Positions 1 to 5,133 of a stretch of 5,133 nucleotides of DNA are shown here, piece by piece; within the stretch, counting starts at the first letter, position 1; the number at the start of each line of letters is the position of its first letter. Location: assembly GCA_023422975.1 (NCBI GenBank), contig JAFAGF010000077.1, positions 1 to 5,133 of the forward strand. The letters are read 5' to 3'. Under the pieces are notes generated by a model, which worked only from the letters and a program-made list of their open reading frames with translations, did no database searches and was not told the origin of the DNA. Origin of the DNA: Pseudomonadota bacterium. GTDB taxonomy: Bacteria > Pseudomonadota > Gammaproteobacteria > Burkholderiales > Burkholderiaceae_C. The position numbers and the translations under genes are program-made.

Positions 1-559
1 TGGGTGTGAGATCGGTGAGCGTTGCTTGCTGCACCCCGGCGTTGTTATTGGTGCCGATGGATTCGGTTTTGCCAATGATGCTGGAAGCTGGATCAAAATC
101 GAGCAACTTGGTCGAGTTCGCATTGGCGATGATGTAGAGATTGGTGCTAACACCTGTATTGACAGGGGGGCACTGGATGACACCGTCATTGAAGACGGTG
201 TGAAGATCGATAATCTCGTTCAAATCGCACACAATGTGCACGTGGGTGCGCACACTGTCATTGCAGGCAATGTTGGTATTGCTGGTAGTGCACGCTTGGG
301 GCGTCACTGCTCTATTGGTGGCGCAGCGAATATTCTTGGGCACCTGACAATTGCCGATGGCACCAGTATTTCGCCGACGTCGATGGTGACGCGCTCTATT
401 CATCAGCCAGGCTTGTACACTGGTATCTTCCCGTTGCAAACGAATGAGCAATGGGAAAAAAACGCTGCTTCTTTCAAGCAGTTGCATGCGCTGCGAGATC
501 GCATCAAAAAGCTTGAGAAAGCGCTTGAAGCGCAAAACAGCAACAACGGAAATTCATAA
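1..559 (+). CDS. lpxD: UDP-3-O-(3-hydroxyacyl)glucosamine N-acyltransferase, 3' part (5' end outside window)
   Basis: LpxD transfers a 3-hydroxyacyl chain from ACP to the 2-amino group of UDP-3-O-acyl-glucosamine, the third step of lipid A synthesis, in the cytoplasm. The frame is open from base 2, giving 185 codons of a protein usually about 330-350 residues. The N-terminal uridine-binding domain and the first hexapeptide turns are therefore missing only because the window starts there. Numbering from the first full codon, left-handed beta-helix hexapeptide repeats run from about 1 to 130. QIAHN places the catalytic His at 77 (E. coli His239), GH has His at 114 (E. coli His276), and Met128 aligns with E. 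coli Met290, the acyl-chain ruler. The C-terminal stretch, about 148-180, is a charged helix (EQWEKN...[18 protein letters not shown]) like the trimer/ACP-contact helices of the family. The TAA stop at 557-559 shares its last A with the fabZ ATG. Identification is secure; the start cannot be seen. Confidence 0.97.
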   Translation, partial: GCEIGERCLLHPGVVIGADGFGFANDAGSWIKIEQLGRVRIGDDVEIGANTCIDRGALDDTVIEDGVKIDNLVQIAHNVHVGAHTVIAGNVGIAGSARLGRHCSIGGAANILGHLTIADGTSISPTSMVTRSIHQPGLYTGIFPLQTNEQWEKNAASFKQLHALRDRIKKLEKALEAQNSNNGNS

Positions 560-1011
560 TGGATATTCACGCAATTCTCAAACAACTTCCTCACCGCTAC
601 CCTTTTTTGCTGGTGGATCGTGTTGTTGAGCTGGAGAGCAATAAGCGCATTCGCGCTATCAAAAACGTTACTTTTAACGAACCGTTTTTTCAGGGGCATT
701 TTCCTGGCCGTCCAGTGATGCCAGGGGTGTTGATGCTGGAAGCATTGGCGCAAGCTGCGGGTTTGTTGGCATTTGATGCTATGGGGCAGGTACCCGATGA
801 AAACAACATCTATTACTTCGTAGGAATTGATTCAGCACGTTTTAAGCGCCCAGTAGAGCCTGGTGATCAGTTGATTTTGGACGCGTCCATTGATCGTGTG
901 CGCGGTGGTATCTGGAAGTTCAAAGGCGTTGCACGTGTTGGTGAGGACGTGGCCTGTGAAGCTGAGTTGATGTGCACCATGCGCTACGTAGGACCTGAAA
1001 AGCAGGCTTGA
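559..1011 (+). CDS. fabZ: 3-hydroxyacyl-[acyl-carrier-protein] dehydratase FabZ
   Basis: FabZ dehydrates 3-hydroxyacyl-ACP to trans-2-enoyl-ACP in the type II fatty acid elongation cycle. It competes with LpxA and LpxD for 3-hydroxyacyl-ACP, which explains its place inside the lipid A operon. The product is 150 residues, the normal length for this single hot-dog-fold domain. It starts with the typical [14 protein letters not shown] segment (about 6-22). It carries the active-site helix motif [20 protein letters not shown], with the catalytic His47 and Glu61 (matching His49/Glu63 of the Pseudomonas enzyme), then the [11 protein letters not shown] strand near 95-105. The ATG at 559 overlaps the lpxD stop by one base (TAATG) and has GGAA at 548-551 as a ribosome binding site, 7 bases upstream. 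The TGA stop overlaps the lpxA ATG (TGATG). No odd residues seen. Confidence 0.98.
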   Translation: MDIHAILKQLPHRYPFLLVDRVVELESNKRIRAIKNVTFNEPFFQGHFPGRPVMPGVLMLEALAQAAGLLAFDAMGQVPDENNIYYFVGIDSARFKRPVEPGDQLILDASIDRVRGGIWKFKGVARVGEDVACEAELMCTMRYVGPEKQA

Positions 1012-1802
1012 TGAGCGCGAATATTCATCCAACAGCCATCATTCATGAGGGTGCAAGGTTGCACCCTTCTGTGACTGTGGGGGCCTATAGCATCATTGGT
1101 GCCCATGTTTCGCTTGGTGCAGGTACACGCGTAGGGCCGCATTGCGTGATTGAAGGTCATACCACGATTGGTGTCGATAACCAGATTTTTCAGTTTGCTT
1201 CGCTAGGTGCTCAGCCGCAAGACAAAAAATATGCGGGAGAGCCGACGCAGCTGTCTATTGGTGATCGAAATACCATTCGTGAGTTCTGCACCTTTAATAC
1301 AGGGACAAGCCAAGATGCGGGTGTTACGCGTATAGGGCATGACAACTGGATCATGGCCTATGTGCATATTGCGCATGACTGTGCTGTCGGCAGCAACACC
1401 ATCTTGGCCAACAATGCAACGTTGGCGGGTCACGTGCATCTGGGTGACTGGGTCATCCTTGGGGGCCTGACGGGTGTACATCAGTTCGTGAAAATCGGTG
1501 CGCATGCTATGGCTGGCTTTGCCAGTCGTGTGGCGCAAGATGTGCCCCCCTTCATGATGATTGAAGGTAATCCGCTGGCGGTACGTGGCTTTAATTTGGA
1601 AGGTTTGCGCCGTCGCGGATTTACGCCGGAGCGCCTGAAGGCAGTCAAACAAATGCATCGCTTGTTGTACCGTCAAGGAATGACGTTGGAGGATGCCGCG
1701 CACGCCATTGCCGCGTTGCAGCAGGAAATGCCGGAAGCAGCGCAAGACATTGCACTGATGCAGTCTTTCCTTGCTTCCTCAACCCGAGGAATTGCGCGAT
1801 AA
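1011..1802 (+). CDS. lpxA: Acyl-[acyl-carrier-protein]--UDP-N-acetylglucosamine O-acyltransferase
   Basis: LpxA transfers a 3-hydroxyacyl chain from ACP to the 3-OH of UDP-GlcNAc, the first step of lipid A synthesis. The product is 263 residues (E. coli 262). Residues 1-185 form hexapeptide repeats of a left-handed beta helix, and 190-263 is the helical C-terminal domain ending STRGIAR. The catalytic His is at 122 in HIAHDC (E. coli His125). His119, His141 and His157 match E. coli His122, His144 and His160. Asp71 in QDKKYAGEP and Asn195 in [11 protein letters not shown] match the sugar-site residues. The ruler position equivalent to E. coli Gly173 is Phe170, a bulky residue that predicts a shorter acyl chain (about C10). 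I chose the ATG at 1011 over the preceding TTG at 1008 because it overlaps the fabZ stop as TGATG and gives the family-typical N-terminus; CAGG at 1003-1006 is a modest ribosome binding site. Codons 13-19 contain a perfect inverted repeat. Confidence 0.98.
   Translation: MSANIHPTAIIHEGARLHPSVTVGAYSIIGAHVSLGAGTRVGPHCVIEGHTTIGVDNQIFQFASLGAQPQDKKYAGEPTQLSIGDRNTIREFCTFNTGTSQDAGVTRIGHDNWIMAYVHIAHDCAVGSNTILANNATLAGHVHLGDWVILGGLTGVHQFVKIGAHAMAGFASRVAQDVPPFMMIEGNPLAVRGFNLEGLRRRGFTPERLKAVKQMHRLLYRQGMTLEDAAHAIAALQQEMPEAAQDIALMQSFLASSTRGIAR
1048..1067 (+). repeat. Perfect inverted repeat inside the start of lpxA
   Basis: AGGGTGCAA (1048-1056) and TTGCACCCT (1059-1067) are exact complements separated by GG, with a further G-U pair possible at 1047/1068. 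In RNA the innermost pairs would open to form a loop, leaving a stem of about 7-9 pairs. It lies 37 bases after the lpxA ATG, within codons for EGARLHP. The next bases (TCTGTGACTG) are not a T-run, so it is not an intrinsic terminator. Confidence 0.8.
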
Positions 1803-1806
1803 GGCC

Positions 1807-2976
1807 ATGTCTTCTTTAGAGAATCAGCAACCACGTGTTGCCATGGTGGCCGGCGAGACGTCAGGAGACTTGCTCGCCGGTTTGCTTTTGGATGGTATGC
1901 GCCAGCAATGGCCGCAGGTGCAAAGCTATGGAATCGGTGGCTCTCATATGCAGCAGCGCGGCTTTGACGCGCTGTGGCCCAGCGAGCGCTTGGCCGTGCA
2001 TGGTTACAGCGTTGAGGTGCTGATGCGCTTGTGGGACATTTTGTCAATTCGCAGGCAGCTGCGCAGCAAGCTTTTGCAAGATCGACCGGATGTCTTTGTG
2101 GGGGTTGATGCTCCTGACTTCAATTTGGGGTTGGAGCAGGACTTGCGCGCCGCTGGGGTCAAGACGGTGCATTTCGTGTGCCCTTCGATTTGGGCTTGGC
2201 GTCCTGAGCGTGTACACAAAATTCGCGCTGCTGCAGACCATGTGCTGTGTCTCTTTCCTTTTGAACCTGACTTGTTGGCCAAGCACGATATTGCAGCAAC
2301 GTACGTAGGTCATCCTTTGGCGCAGGTCATACCGATGGAGCCTGATCGTGCTGCGGCGCGGGTGCGTTTGGGTTTGCATGCCGATGCGCCGGTGTTGGCA
2401 TTGCTGCCAGGGAGCCGCCGGGCAGAGGTGCAATATATTGCCAAGCCTTTTATGCAAGCAGCCGCACTTCTCAAGCAGGAGTGGCCAGACTTGCAAGTGG
2501 TGCTGCCAGCGGTGCCGGCGTTGCATGACAAGCTGGTGGCATTGAGTCATGAGCTTGGTGTTGCAAACTGGTTGCAGATTGTGAGGGGGCAGTCACACGA
2601 TGTGCTGGCTGCATGTGACTGCACGCTGATTGCCAGTGGTACGGCGACTTTGGAGGCAGCATTGTTTAAGCGCCCGATGGTCGTCTCCTACAACATGCAC
2701 CCTTGGAGTTACAAACTCATGCAGCGTAAGCAATTGCAGCCGTGGGTGGGTTTGCCCAATATTTTGTGCTCTGATTTTGTGGTGCCAGAGCTGCTGCAAA
2801 ACCTGGCAACTCCGCGCGCTTTGGCTGACGCGGTGTCACAGTGGCTGGATGGTAGTGACCATGCTCGCTCCAAAATTAGTGCCGTGAACCAGCGATTTAC
2901 CGCTTTGCACCAAGCGTTGTGCAGAGATACACCGACCTTGTCTGCCCATGCCATCCAAAAAGTCCTTTCCATCTGA
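1807..2976 (+). CDS. lpxB: Lipid-A-disaccharide synthase
   Basis: LpxB condenses UDP-2,3-diacylglucosamine with lipid X (2,3-diacylglucosamine-1-phosphate) to form the beta-1,6-linked lipid A disaccharide-1-phosphate, at the inner face of the inner membrane. It is a GT19, GT-B-fold glycosyltransferase. The product is 389 residues against 382 in E. coli. Visible family motifs in order: AGETSGD (15-21), VDAPDFN (100-106, containing the conserved Asp101), SIWAWRP (127-133), PFEP (151-154), VGHP (167-170), LPGSR (200-204) in the nucleotide-sugar half, [10 protein letters not shown] (277-286), PMVVSYNM (290-297) and GLPNIL (315-320). I chose the ATG at 1807, four bases after the lpxA stop. Its ribosome binding site is poor (AAGG only two bases away; GAGGA at 1786-1790 is too distant), which suggests translation coupled to lpxA termination. 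In-frame TTG codons at 1771 and 1792 are less likely starts. The 3' end overlaps rnhB by 29 bases. Codons 15-25 contain a terminator-like hairpin. Confidence 0.97.
   Translation: MSSLENQQPRVAMVAGETSGDLLAGLLLDGMRQQWPQVQSYGIGGSHMQQRGFDALWPSERLAVHGYSVEVLMRLWDILSIRRQLRSKLLQDRPDVFVGVDAPDFNLGLEQDLRAAGVKTVHFVCPSIWAWRPERVHKIRAAADHVLCLFPFEPDLLAKHDIAATYVGHPLAQVIPMEPDRAAARVRLGLHADAPVLALLPGSRRAEVQYIAKPFMQAAALLKQEWPDLQVVLPAVPALHDKLVALSHELGVANWLQIVRGQSHDVLAACDCTLIASGTATLEAALFKRPMVVSYNMHPWSYKLMQRKQLQPWVGLPNILCSDFVVPELLQNLATPRALADAVSQWLDGSDHARSKISAVNQRFTALHQALCRDTPTLSAHAIQKVLSI
1850..1890 (+). terminator. Terminator-like hairpin inside lpxB (probably not a working terminator)
   Basis: CCGGCGAG (1850-1857) and CTCGCCGG (1873-1880) form a perfect 8-pair GC-rich stem. 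Inside it, GTC (1860-1862) and GAC (1867-1869) can add an inner stem capped by AGGA. The stem is followed directly by TTTGCTTTTG (1881-1890). The shape resembles an intrinsic terminator, but it codes for the conserved AGETSGD...LAG segment of LpxB and would be disrupted by translating ribosomes. At most it could act as a polarity or attenuation site when lpxB is poorly translated. Confidence 0.25.
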
Positions 2977-3601
2977 GCAAAGCTGCTTGCAGTGGCATGC
3001 GCCAGGTTTGGTGGCGGGTGTTGATGAGGCAGGGCGCGGCCCGCTGGCTGGACCGGTGGTGGCTGCTGCCGTGATTTTGGATGATCTGAATCCCGTGGCG
3101 GGCTTGGCAGACTCCAAAAAACTCACGGCCTTGCGCCGCGAGAAGCTGTTTGATGAGATTCGTGCCAAGGCCCTGTGCTTTTGTATTGCAGAGGCGTCGG
3201 TGGAGGAAATTGATCGCCTCAATATTTTGCAAGCCACGATGCTGGCGATGCAGCGAGCGGTGAATGGCTTGCGCCTCAAGCCTGCCTTGGTGCAGGTAGA
3301 TGGCAACCGAATTCCCTTGCTCGATGTCCAAGCGGAAGCGATTGTGAAGGGAGATGCCTTGGTGCAAGCTATTTCAGCAGCCTCTATCTTGGCGAAGGTG
3401 CACCGCGATCATTGGTGTGAAGTCTTTGATCACCGCTACCCTCAGTATGGGTTTGCGGCCCACAAAGGCTACGGCACAGCGGCGCATTTGCAGGCGCTGA
3501 ACGCGCATGGTGCGACACCCGAGCACCGCCGCAGTTTTGCGCCGGTGACGCATGTTATTCATAAATTTGCAGTCCAGCAGACTGCAGCCGCTACGGCATG
3601 A
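2948..3601 (+). CDS. rnhB: Ribonuclease HII
   Basis: RnhB cleaves the RNA strand of RNA-DNA hybrids and cuts 5' of single ribonucleotides embedded in DNA, starting ribonucleotide excision repair; metal-dependent and cytoplasmic. The product is 217 residues, about 20 longer than E. coli RnhB (198), the excess being at both ends. All four catalytic acidic residues are present: Asp26 and Glu27 in [15 protein letters not shown], Asp118 in VDGN and Asp136 in VKGD, with the same 18-residue spacing between the last two as in E. coli. [13 protein letters not shown] (142-154), [12 protein letters not shown] (166-177) and HRRSF (193-197) are also family hallmarks. The ATG at 2948 lies inside lpxB and lacks a clear ribosome binding site. 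I kept it because the residues before GLVAGVDE look like the N-termini of relatives; a TTG at 2987 is an alternative start. The stop overlaps the next gene as ATGA. Confidence 0.97.
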   Translation: MPSKKSFPSEQSCLQWHAPGLVAGVDEAGRGPLAGPVVAAAVILDDLNPVAGLADSKKLTALRREKLFDEIRAKALCFCIAEASVEEIDRLNILQATMLAMQRAVNGLRLKPALVQVDGNRIPLLDVQAEAIVKGDALVQAISAASILAKVHRDHWCEVFDHRYPQYGFAAHKGYGTAAHLQALNAHGATPEHRRSFAPVTHVIHKFAVQQTAAATA

Positions 3602-4368
3602 ACATTACAGAAATCAGTTCGCGCGATAACGCGTTTGTCAAAGAATTGCGTCGACTCTCGCGGGAGAGTGGCATGTACCGCAAGTTGGGCTATGCATGGA
3701 TTGAAGGGGATCATCTTTGCCGTGCTGCGCTGACCCGTGGATTGCAGCCCAAGGTGGCGGTGTTTTCTAAGTCTTTTTGGCCTCAAGCGCCCGCCGAATG
3801 GGCGCAAGCAGCTACCAAAGTTGTTGTCTTGGATGATGCATTGTTTGCGGATATCAGCGGTTTAGAGTCTCCAGCGCGCATGGGCTATGTCATGCCTTGG
3901 ACTGCCGATGTGCAAGTGCAATCGGGTGTGGCGACTGTGGTGCTGGATCGTGTGCAAGATGCGGGCAATGTGGGCTCTATTTTGCGCTCGGCCTCTGCAT
4001 TTGGCTTTCAGCAAATCGTCGCTTTGAAAGGGACGGCTGCACTGTGGAGCCAAAAAGTGCTGCGCGCAGGAATGGGGGCGCACTTCGCGTTGCATTTGGT
4101 GGAGGGTGTGGAGCCTGATGTGCTGGTGCAATTGCAGCTGCCTCTGCTGGTGACCAGCTCACACCGGGGTGATTTGATTCACCACTCCAGCTTGCCTTGG
4201 CCTTGTGCATGGGCGATGGGGCATGAGGGGCAGGGTGTAGGTCTGGCAGTCGAGGCGCTGGCTGCGCAGCATGTGCGCATTGCTCAGCCTGGCGGCGAGG
4301 AATCCTTGAATGTGGCTGCTGCTGCGGCGATCTGCTTGCATGCAAGTGCAGTGAGTCATCTCGGCTGA
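3598..4368 (+). CDS. TrmH/SpoU-family RNA 2'-O-methyltransferase, target unknown
   Basis: This is an RNA ribose 2'-O-methyltransferase of the SPOUT (trefoil-knot) class, using S-adenosylmethionine. Residues about 26-100 resemble the SpoU substrate-binding domain ([19 protein letters not shown]). Residues 110-250 are the knotted catalytic domain: motif 1 is [23 protein letters not shown] with Asn124 and catalytic-type Arg130, motif 2 is MGHEGQGV (207-214), and motif 3 is [16 protein letters not shown] (230-245) with Glu235, Ser236 and Asn238. Length 256 fits RlmB/TsnR-like members. Relatives often have Pro just before motif 3 (as IP); here it is Ala229. The specific rRNA or tRNA site cannot be read from sequence, so no gene symbol is given. 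Its ATG overlaps the rnhB stop (ATGA) with no strong ribosome binding site, suggesting coupling. It is the last gene of the packed cluster; no terminator follows it that I can see. Confidence 0.93.
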   Translation: MNITEISSRDNAFVKELRRLSRESGMYRKLGYAWIEGDHLCRAALTRGLQPKVAVFSKSFWPQAPAEWAQAATKVVVLDDALFADISGLESPARMGYVMPWTADVQVQSGVATVVLDRVQDAGNVGSILRSASAFGFQQIVALKGTAALWSQKVLRAGMGAHFALHLVEGVEPDVLVQLQLPLLVTSSHRGDLIHHSSLPWPCAWAMGHEGQGVGLAVEALAAQHVRIAQPGGEESLNVAAAAAICLHASAVSHLG

Positions 4369-4401
4369 TGTGTGAAGGGGGGAATCCCTGGGAGTGGGTG
4401 G

Positions 4402-4427
4402 TTGAAGCAACAGGAAGTGGATATAAT
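4402..4427 (+). promoter_or_regulatory. Candidate sigma-70 promoter for carA
   Basis: TATAAT at 4422-4427 is an exact match to the -10 consensus. The best -35 look-alike is TTGAAG at 4402-4407, but the spacer is only 14 bases. At the normal 17-base spacing the hexamer is TGGTTG, a poor match. A TG lies one base too far upstream for a true extended -10. If active, transcription would begin near 4434 and give a leader of about 128 bases. The same bases may instead belong to the start of a leader peptide (ATG at 4426), and both readings cannot apply to the same transcript. Confidence 0.45.
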
Positions 4428-4461
4428 GAGAGGCTTTTCAGCATTCTTTCCATACGCCTAG
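4426..4461 (+). CDS. Possible carA leader peptide, 11 codons
   Basis: The frame reads MRGFSAFFPYA and ends in TAG at 4459-4461. A purine-rich AGGAAG at 4412-4417 sits 8 bases before the ATG, a good ribosome binding site. The stop codon falls inside the 5' arm (4456-4463) of the leader's complementary segments, so a ribosome finishing the peptide would cover that arm. Three Phe codons and one Tyr are present; there is no run of Arg or of other residues tied to the product pathway. It would be made only from transcripts starting upstream of 4412, since its ATG overlaps the TATAAT box. No family match is recognised and a chance open frame of this size is common. Confidence 0.25.
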   Translation: MRGFSAFFPYA

Positions 4462-4557
4462 CGACGCTTTATCCGTCATTCATTGCAGACAAGCCAATTC
4501 CCTGTGCCGCTAGGCAGAGGGCTCTCGCTGGGCGTAACCGTACTTAAAACCGGAGAA
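4456..4557 (+). promoter_or_regulatory. carA leader with mutually exclusive RNA pairings
   Basis: GCCTAGCG (4456-4463) is a perfect 8-base complement of CGCTAGGC (4508-4515). It can also pair over 8 bases, with one G-U, with CGCTGGGC (4526-4533). The two 3' partners form an imperfect direct repeat 18 bases apart. TCTC (4523-4526), partly within the second copy, is complementary to GAGA (4553-4556) in the carA ribosome binding site. This layout could switch between two structures and expose or hide the start of carA. The pairings are read directly from the sequence; any regulatory role is inference, and no terminator follows either stem. Confidence 0.35.
4552..4555 (+). promoter_or_regulatory. 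carA: Ribosome binding site that fixes the carA GTG start
   Basis: GGAG is followed by six bases (AATCCA) and then the GTG at 4562. It is the strongest Shine-Dalgarno match in the window near a start and supports the GTG over any downstream codon. Confidence 0.85.
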
Positions 4558-4561
4558 TCCA

Positions 4562-5133
4562 GTGCTTTTGTCTCTCAAGGGAACCTTCCCACCCGCCATC
4601 TTGGCGCTCGCAGACGGCACGGTCTTTATTGGCAACTCGATTGGTGCGCAAGGCACCACTGTTGGTGAAGTTGTTTTCAACACTTCGCTGACCGGCTATC
4701 AGGAAATTCTTACCGACCCCAGCTACTGCCAGCAGATCGTGACGCTCACGTATCCGCACATCGGCAACTACGGTGTCAATCCTGAAGACGTCGAAGCTGA
4801 CAAGATCCATGCCGCAGGTCTCATCATCAAGAACCTGCCTTTGTTGGCTAGCAACTTCCGAAGCACACAGACCCTGTCCGATTACCTGACGGAAGGTAAG
4901 ACGGTTGCTATCGCCAATATCGACACTCGCAAACTGACACGACTGCTGCGTGATCACGGTGCGCAAAATGGCGCCATCGTTGGTCTGGCCGCTGGCGAAA
5001 CAGTCACGCAAGCCAAGATCGACGAAGCGATTGCTGCAGCCAAGGCTGCCCCCAGCATGAAGGGTCTGGATCTGGCCAAGGTGGTGACCACTGAAAAGTC
5101 CTACGCATGGACCGAGACCGAGTGGAAGCTGGG
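4562..5133 (+). CDS. carA: Carbamoyl-phosphate synthase small (glutaminase) subunit, 5' half
   Basis: CarA hydrolyses glutamine and channels ammonia to CarB for carbamoyl phosphate synthesis, shared by the pyrimidine and arginine pathways. The window shows 190 complete codons of a protein usually about 380 residues. They cover the N-terminal small-subunit domain: [10 protein letters not shown] (15-24), [20 protein letters not shown] (34-53), [10 protein letters not shown] (64-73), [10 protein letters not shown] (84-93), [13 protein letters not shown] (97-109) and [11 protein letters not shown] (120-130). The glutaminase half with its Cys-His-Glu triad lies beyond base 5133. The start is GTG at 4562: it gives the N-terminus [13 protein letters not shown], is preceded by GGAG at 4552-4555 with a 6-base spacer, and an in-frame TAA at 4535-4537 closes the frame upstream. 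Codons ending in C appear more frequent than in the lpx genes, consistent with higher expression. carB is expected downstream but is not visible. Confidence 0.97.
   Translation, partial: MLLSLKGTFPPAILALADGTVFIGNSIGAQGTTVGEVVFNTSLTGYQEILTDPSYCQQIVTLTYPHIGNYGVNPEDVEADKIHAAGLIIKNLPLLASNFRSTQTLSDYLTEGKTVAIANIDTRKLTRLLRDHGAQNGAIVGLAAGETVTQAKIDEAIAAAKAAPSMKGLDLAKVVTTEKSYAWTETEWKL

Larger units (their letters stand above)
4369..4561 (+). other. Non-coding gap between the methyltransferase gene and carA (carA leader region)
   Basis: This 193-base stretch is the only sizeable non-coding segment in the window. It opens with a G-rich run (4377-4401), then holds a perfect TATAAT (4422-4427), a possible 11-codon open frame (4426-4461), and a leader with one segment complementary to two later repeat copies (4456-4463 against 4508-4515 and 4526-4533). 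It ends in the carA ribosome binding site. No GC-rich stem followed by a T-run is present, so I see no intrinsic terminator separating the upstream operon from carA. No known riboswitch consensus was recognised. Confidence 0.8.

Noticed and set aside
1203..1745. 180-codon open frame on the minus strand opposite lpxA
   Set aside because: The sense strand encodes a complete LpxA with all catalytic residues. The antisense product is low-complexity in style (His, Arg, Gln rich), as expected of a shadow frame.
2044..2550. 168-codon open frame on the minus strand opposite lpxB
   Set aside because: Shadow of LpxB; no recognisable domain, and composition is skewed to His, Gln and Arg.
2836..3367. 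Two overlapping 156-codon minus-strand frames opposite lpxB/rnhB
   Set aside because: Shadows of RnhB, which has its full catalytic tetrad on the + strand.
3524..3547. Imperfect hairpin near the end of rnhB (9 of 10 pairs, GTTT loop)
   Set aside because: It has a C-C mismatch, no T-run after it, and encodes the conserved HRRSFAPV segment, so it is best explained by coding sequence.
4377..4401. G-rich run (GGGGGG, GGG, GGG, GG) as a possible G-quadruplex
   Set aside because: Only three tracts reach three Gs, so a stable three-layer quadruplex is not expected; a CCC in between competes. Kept only as a description of the gap.
3977..4453. 158-codon minus-strand frame opposite the methyltransferase and the carA upstream region
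   Set aside because: Pro/Ser/His-rich product without a domain. It would start within the carA leader and has no promoter or ribosome binding site that I can see.
4370..4561. Arginine repressor (ArgR) operator upstream of carA
   Set aside because: Only isolated half-site-like ATTCA words are present (for example near 4478-4482); no 18-base palindromic ARG box could be found.
4483..4668. Open frame on + strand starting at TTG 4483 and running into carA out of frame
   Set aside because: It lacks a ribosome binding site and an ATG start, and beyond 4562 it overlaps the clearly real CarA frame; its product resembles nothing recognised.
4544..5011. 155-codon minus-strand frame opposite carA
   Set aside because: The + strand matches CarA without gaps; the antisense product has no family features.
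1..5133. Search for mobile elements, CRISPR arrays, tRNA or rRNA genes, toxin-antitoxin or phage genes
   Set aside because: None seen: the coding space is filled by seven recognisable housekeeping genes and the one gap is too short for such elements.

Overview
The window is a compact stretch of bacterial chromosome with every gene on the + strand. It holds the 3' part of a lipid A / fatty acid operon (lpxD fragment, fabZ, lpxA, lpxB), then rnhB and a SpoU/TrmH-type RNA 2'-O-methyltransferase gene. After a 193-base gap comes the first half of carA. The gene order lpxD-fabZ-lpxA-lpxB-rnhB is a classic Gram-negative arrangement. The protein sequences (the LpxA '[10 protein letters not shown]' region, the RnhB N-terminus, the CarA start [16 protein letters not shown]) look like Burkholderiales, most likely Comamonadaceae. 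Base composition seems moderate for that family (roughly mid-50s % GC by eye, not counted), so genus is not assigned.

Layout: 1-559 lpxD (5' end outside the window); 559-1011 fabZ; 1011-1802 lpxA; 1807-2976 lpxB; 2948-3601 rnhB; 3598-4368 methyltransferase; 4369-4561 non-coding, with a perfect TATAAT box, a possible 11-codon leader peptide and complementary segments that could form alternative RNA structures; 4562-5133 carA (GTG start, truncated by the window end). The first six genes are packed with overlaps or a 4-base gap (TAATG, TGATG, 4-base gap, 29-base overlap, ATGA), which implies one transcript with translational coupling.

Function: FabZ dehydrates the 3-hydroxyacyl-ACP pool that LpxA and LpxD draw on, so their co-transcription balances phospholipid against lipid A synthesis. 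LpxA adds the first 3-hydroxyacyl chain to UDP-GlcNAc, LpxD adds the N-linked chain (after LpxC and outside this window), and LpxB joins two sugars into the lipid A disaccharide. RnhB removes ribonucleotides from DNA and the methyltransferase modifies an RNA that cannot be named from sequence. CarA is the glutaminase subunit of carbamoyl phosphate synthetase, feeding pyrimidine and arginine synthesis.

The genes themselves are ordinary housekeeping genes and I see no mobile element, CRISPR array, tRNA/rRNA or unknown gene system. The most interesting signal is the carA leader (4426-4557). One 8-base segment can pair perfectly with one downstream copy, or nearly perfectly with a second, of a CGCTrGGC repeat. 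The stop codon of the possible leader peptide lies inside that segment, and a UCUC next to the second copy can pair with the carA ribosome binding site. A second useful point is a predicted C10-type acyl-chain ruler (Phe170) in LpxA.
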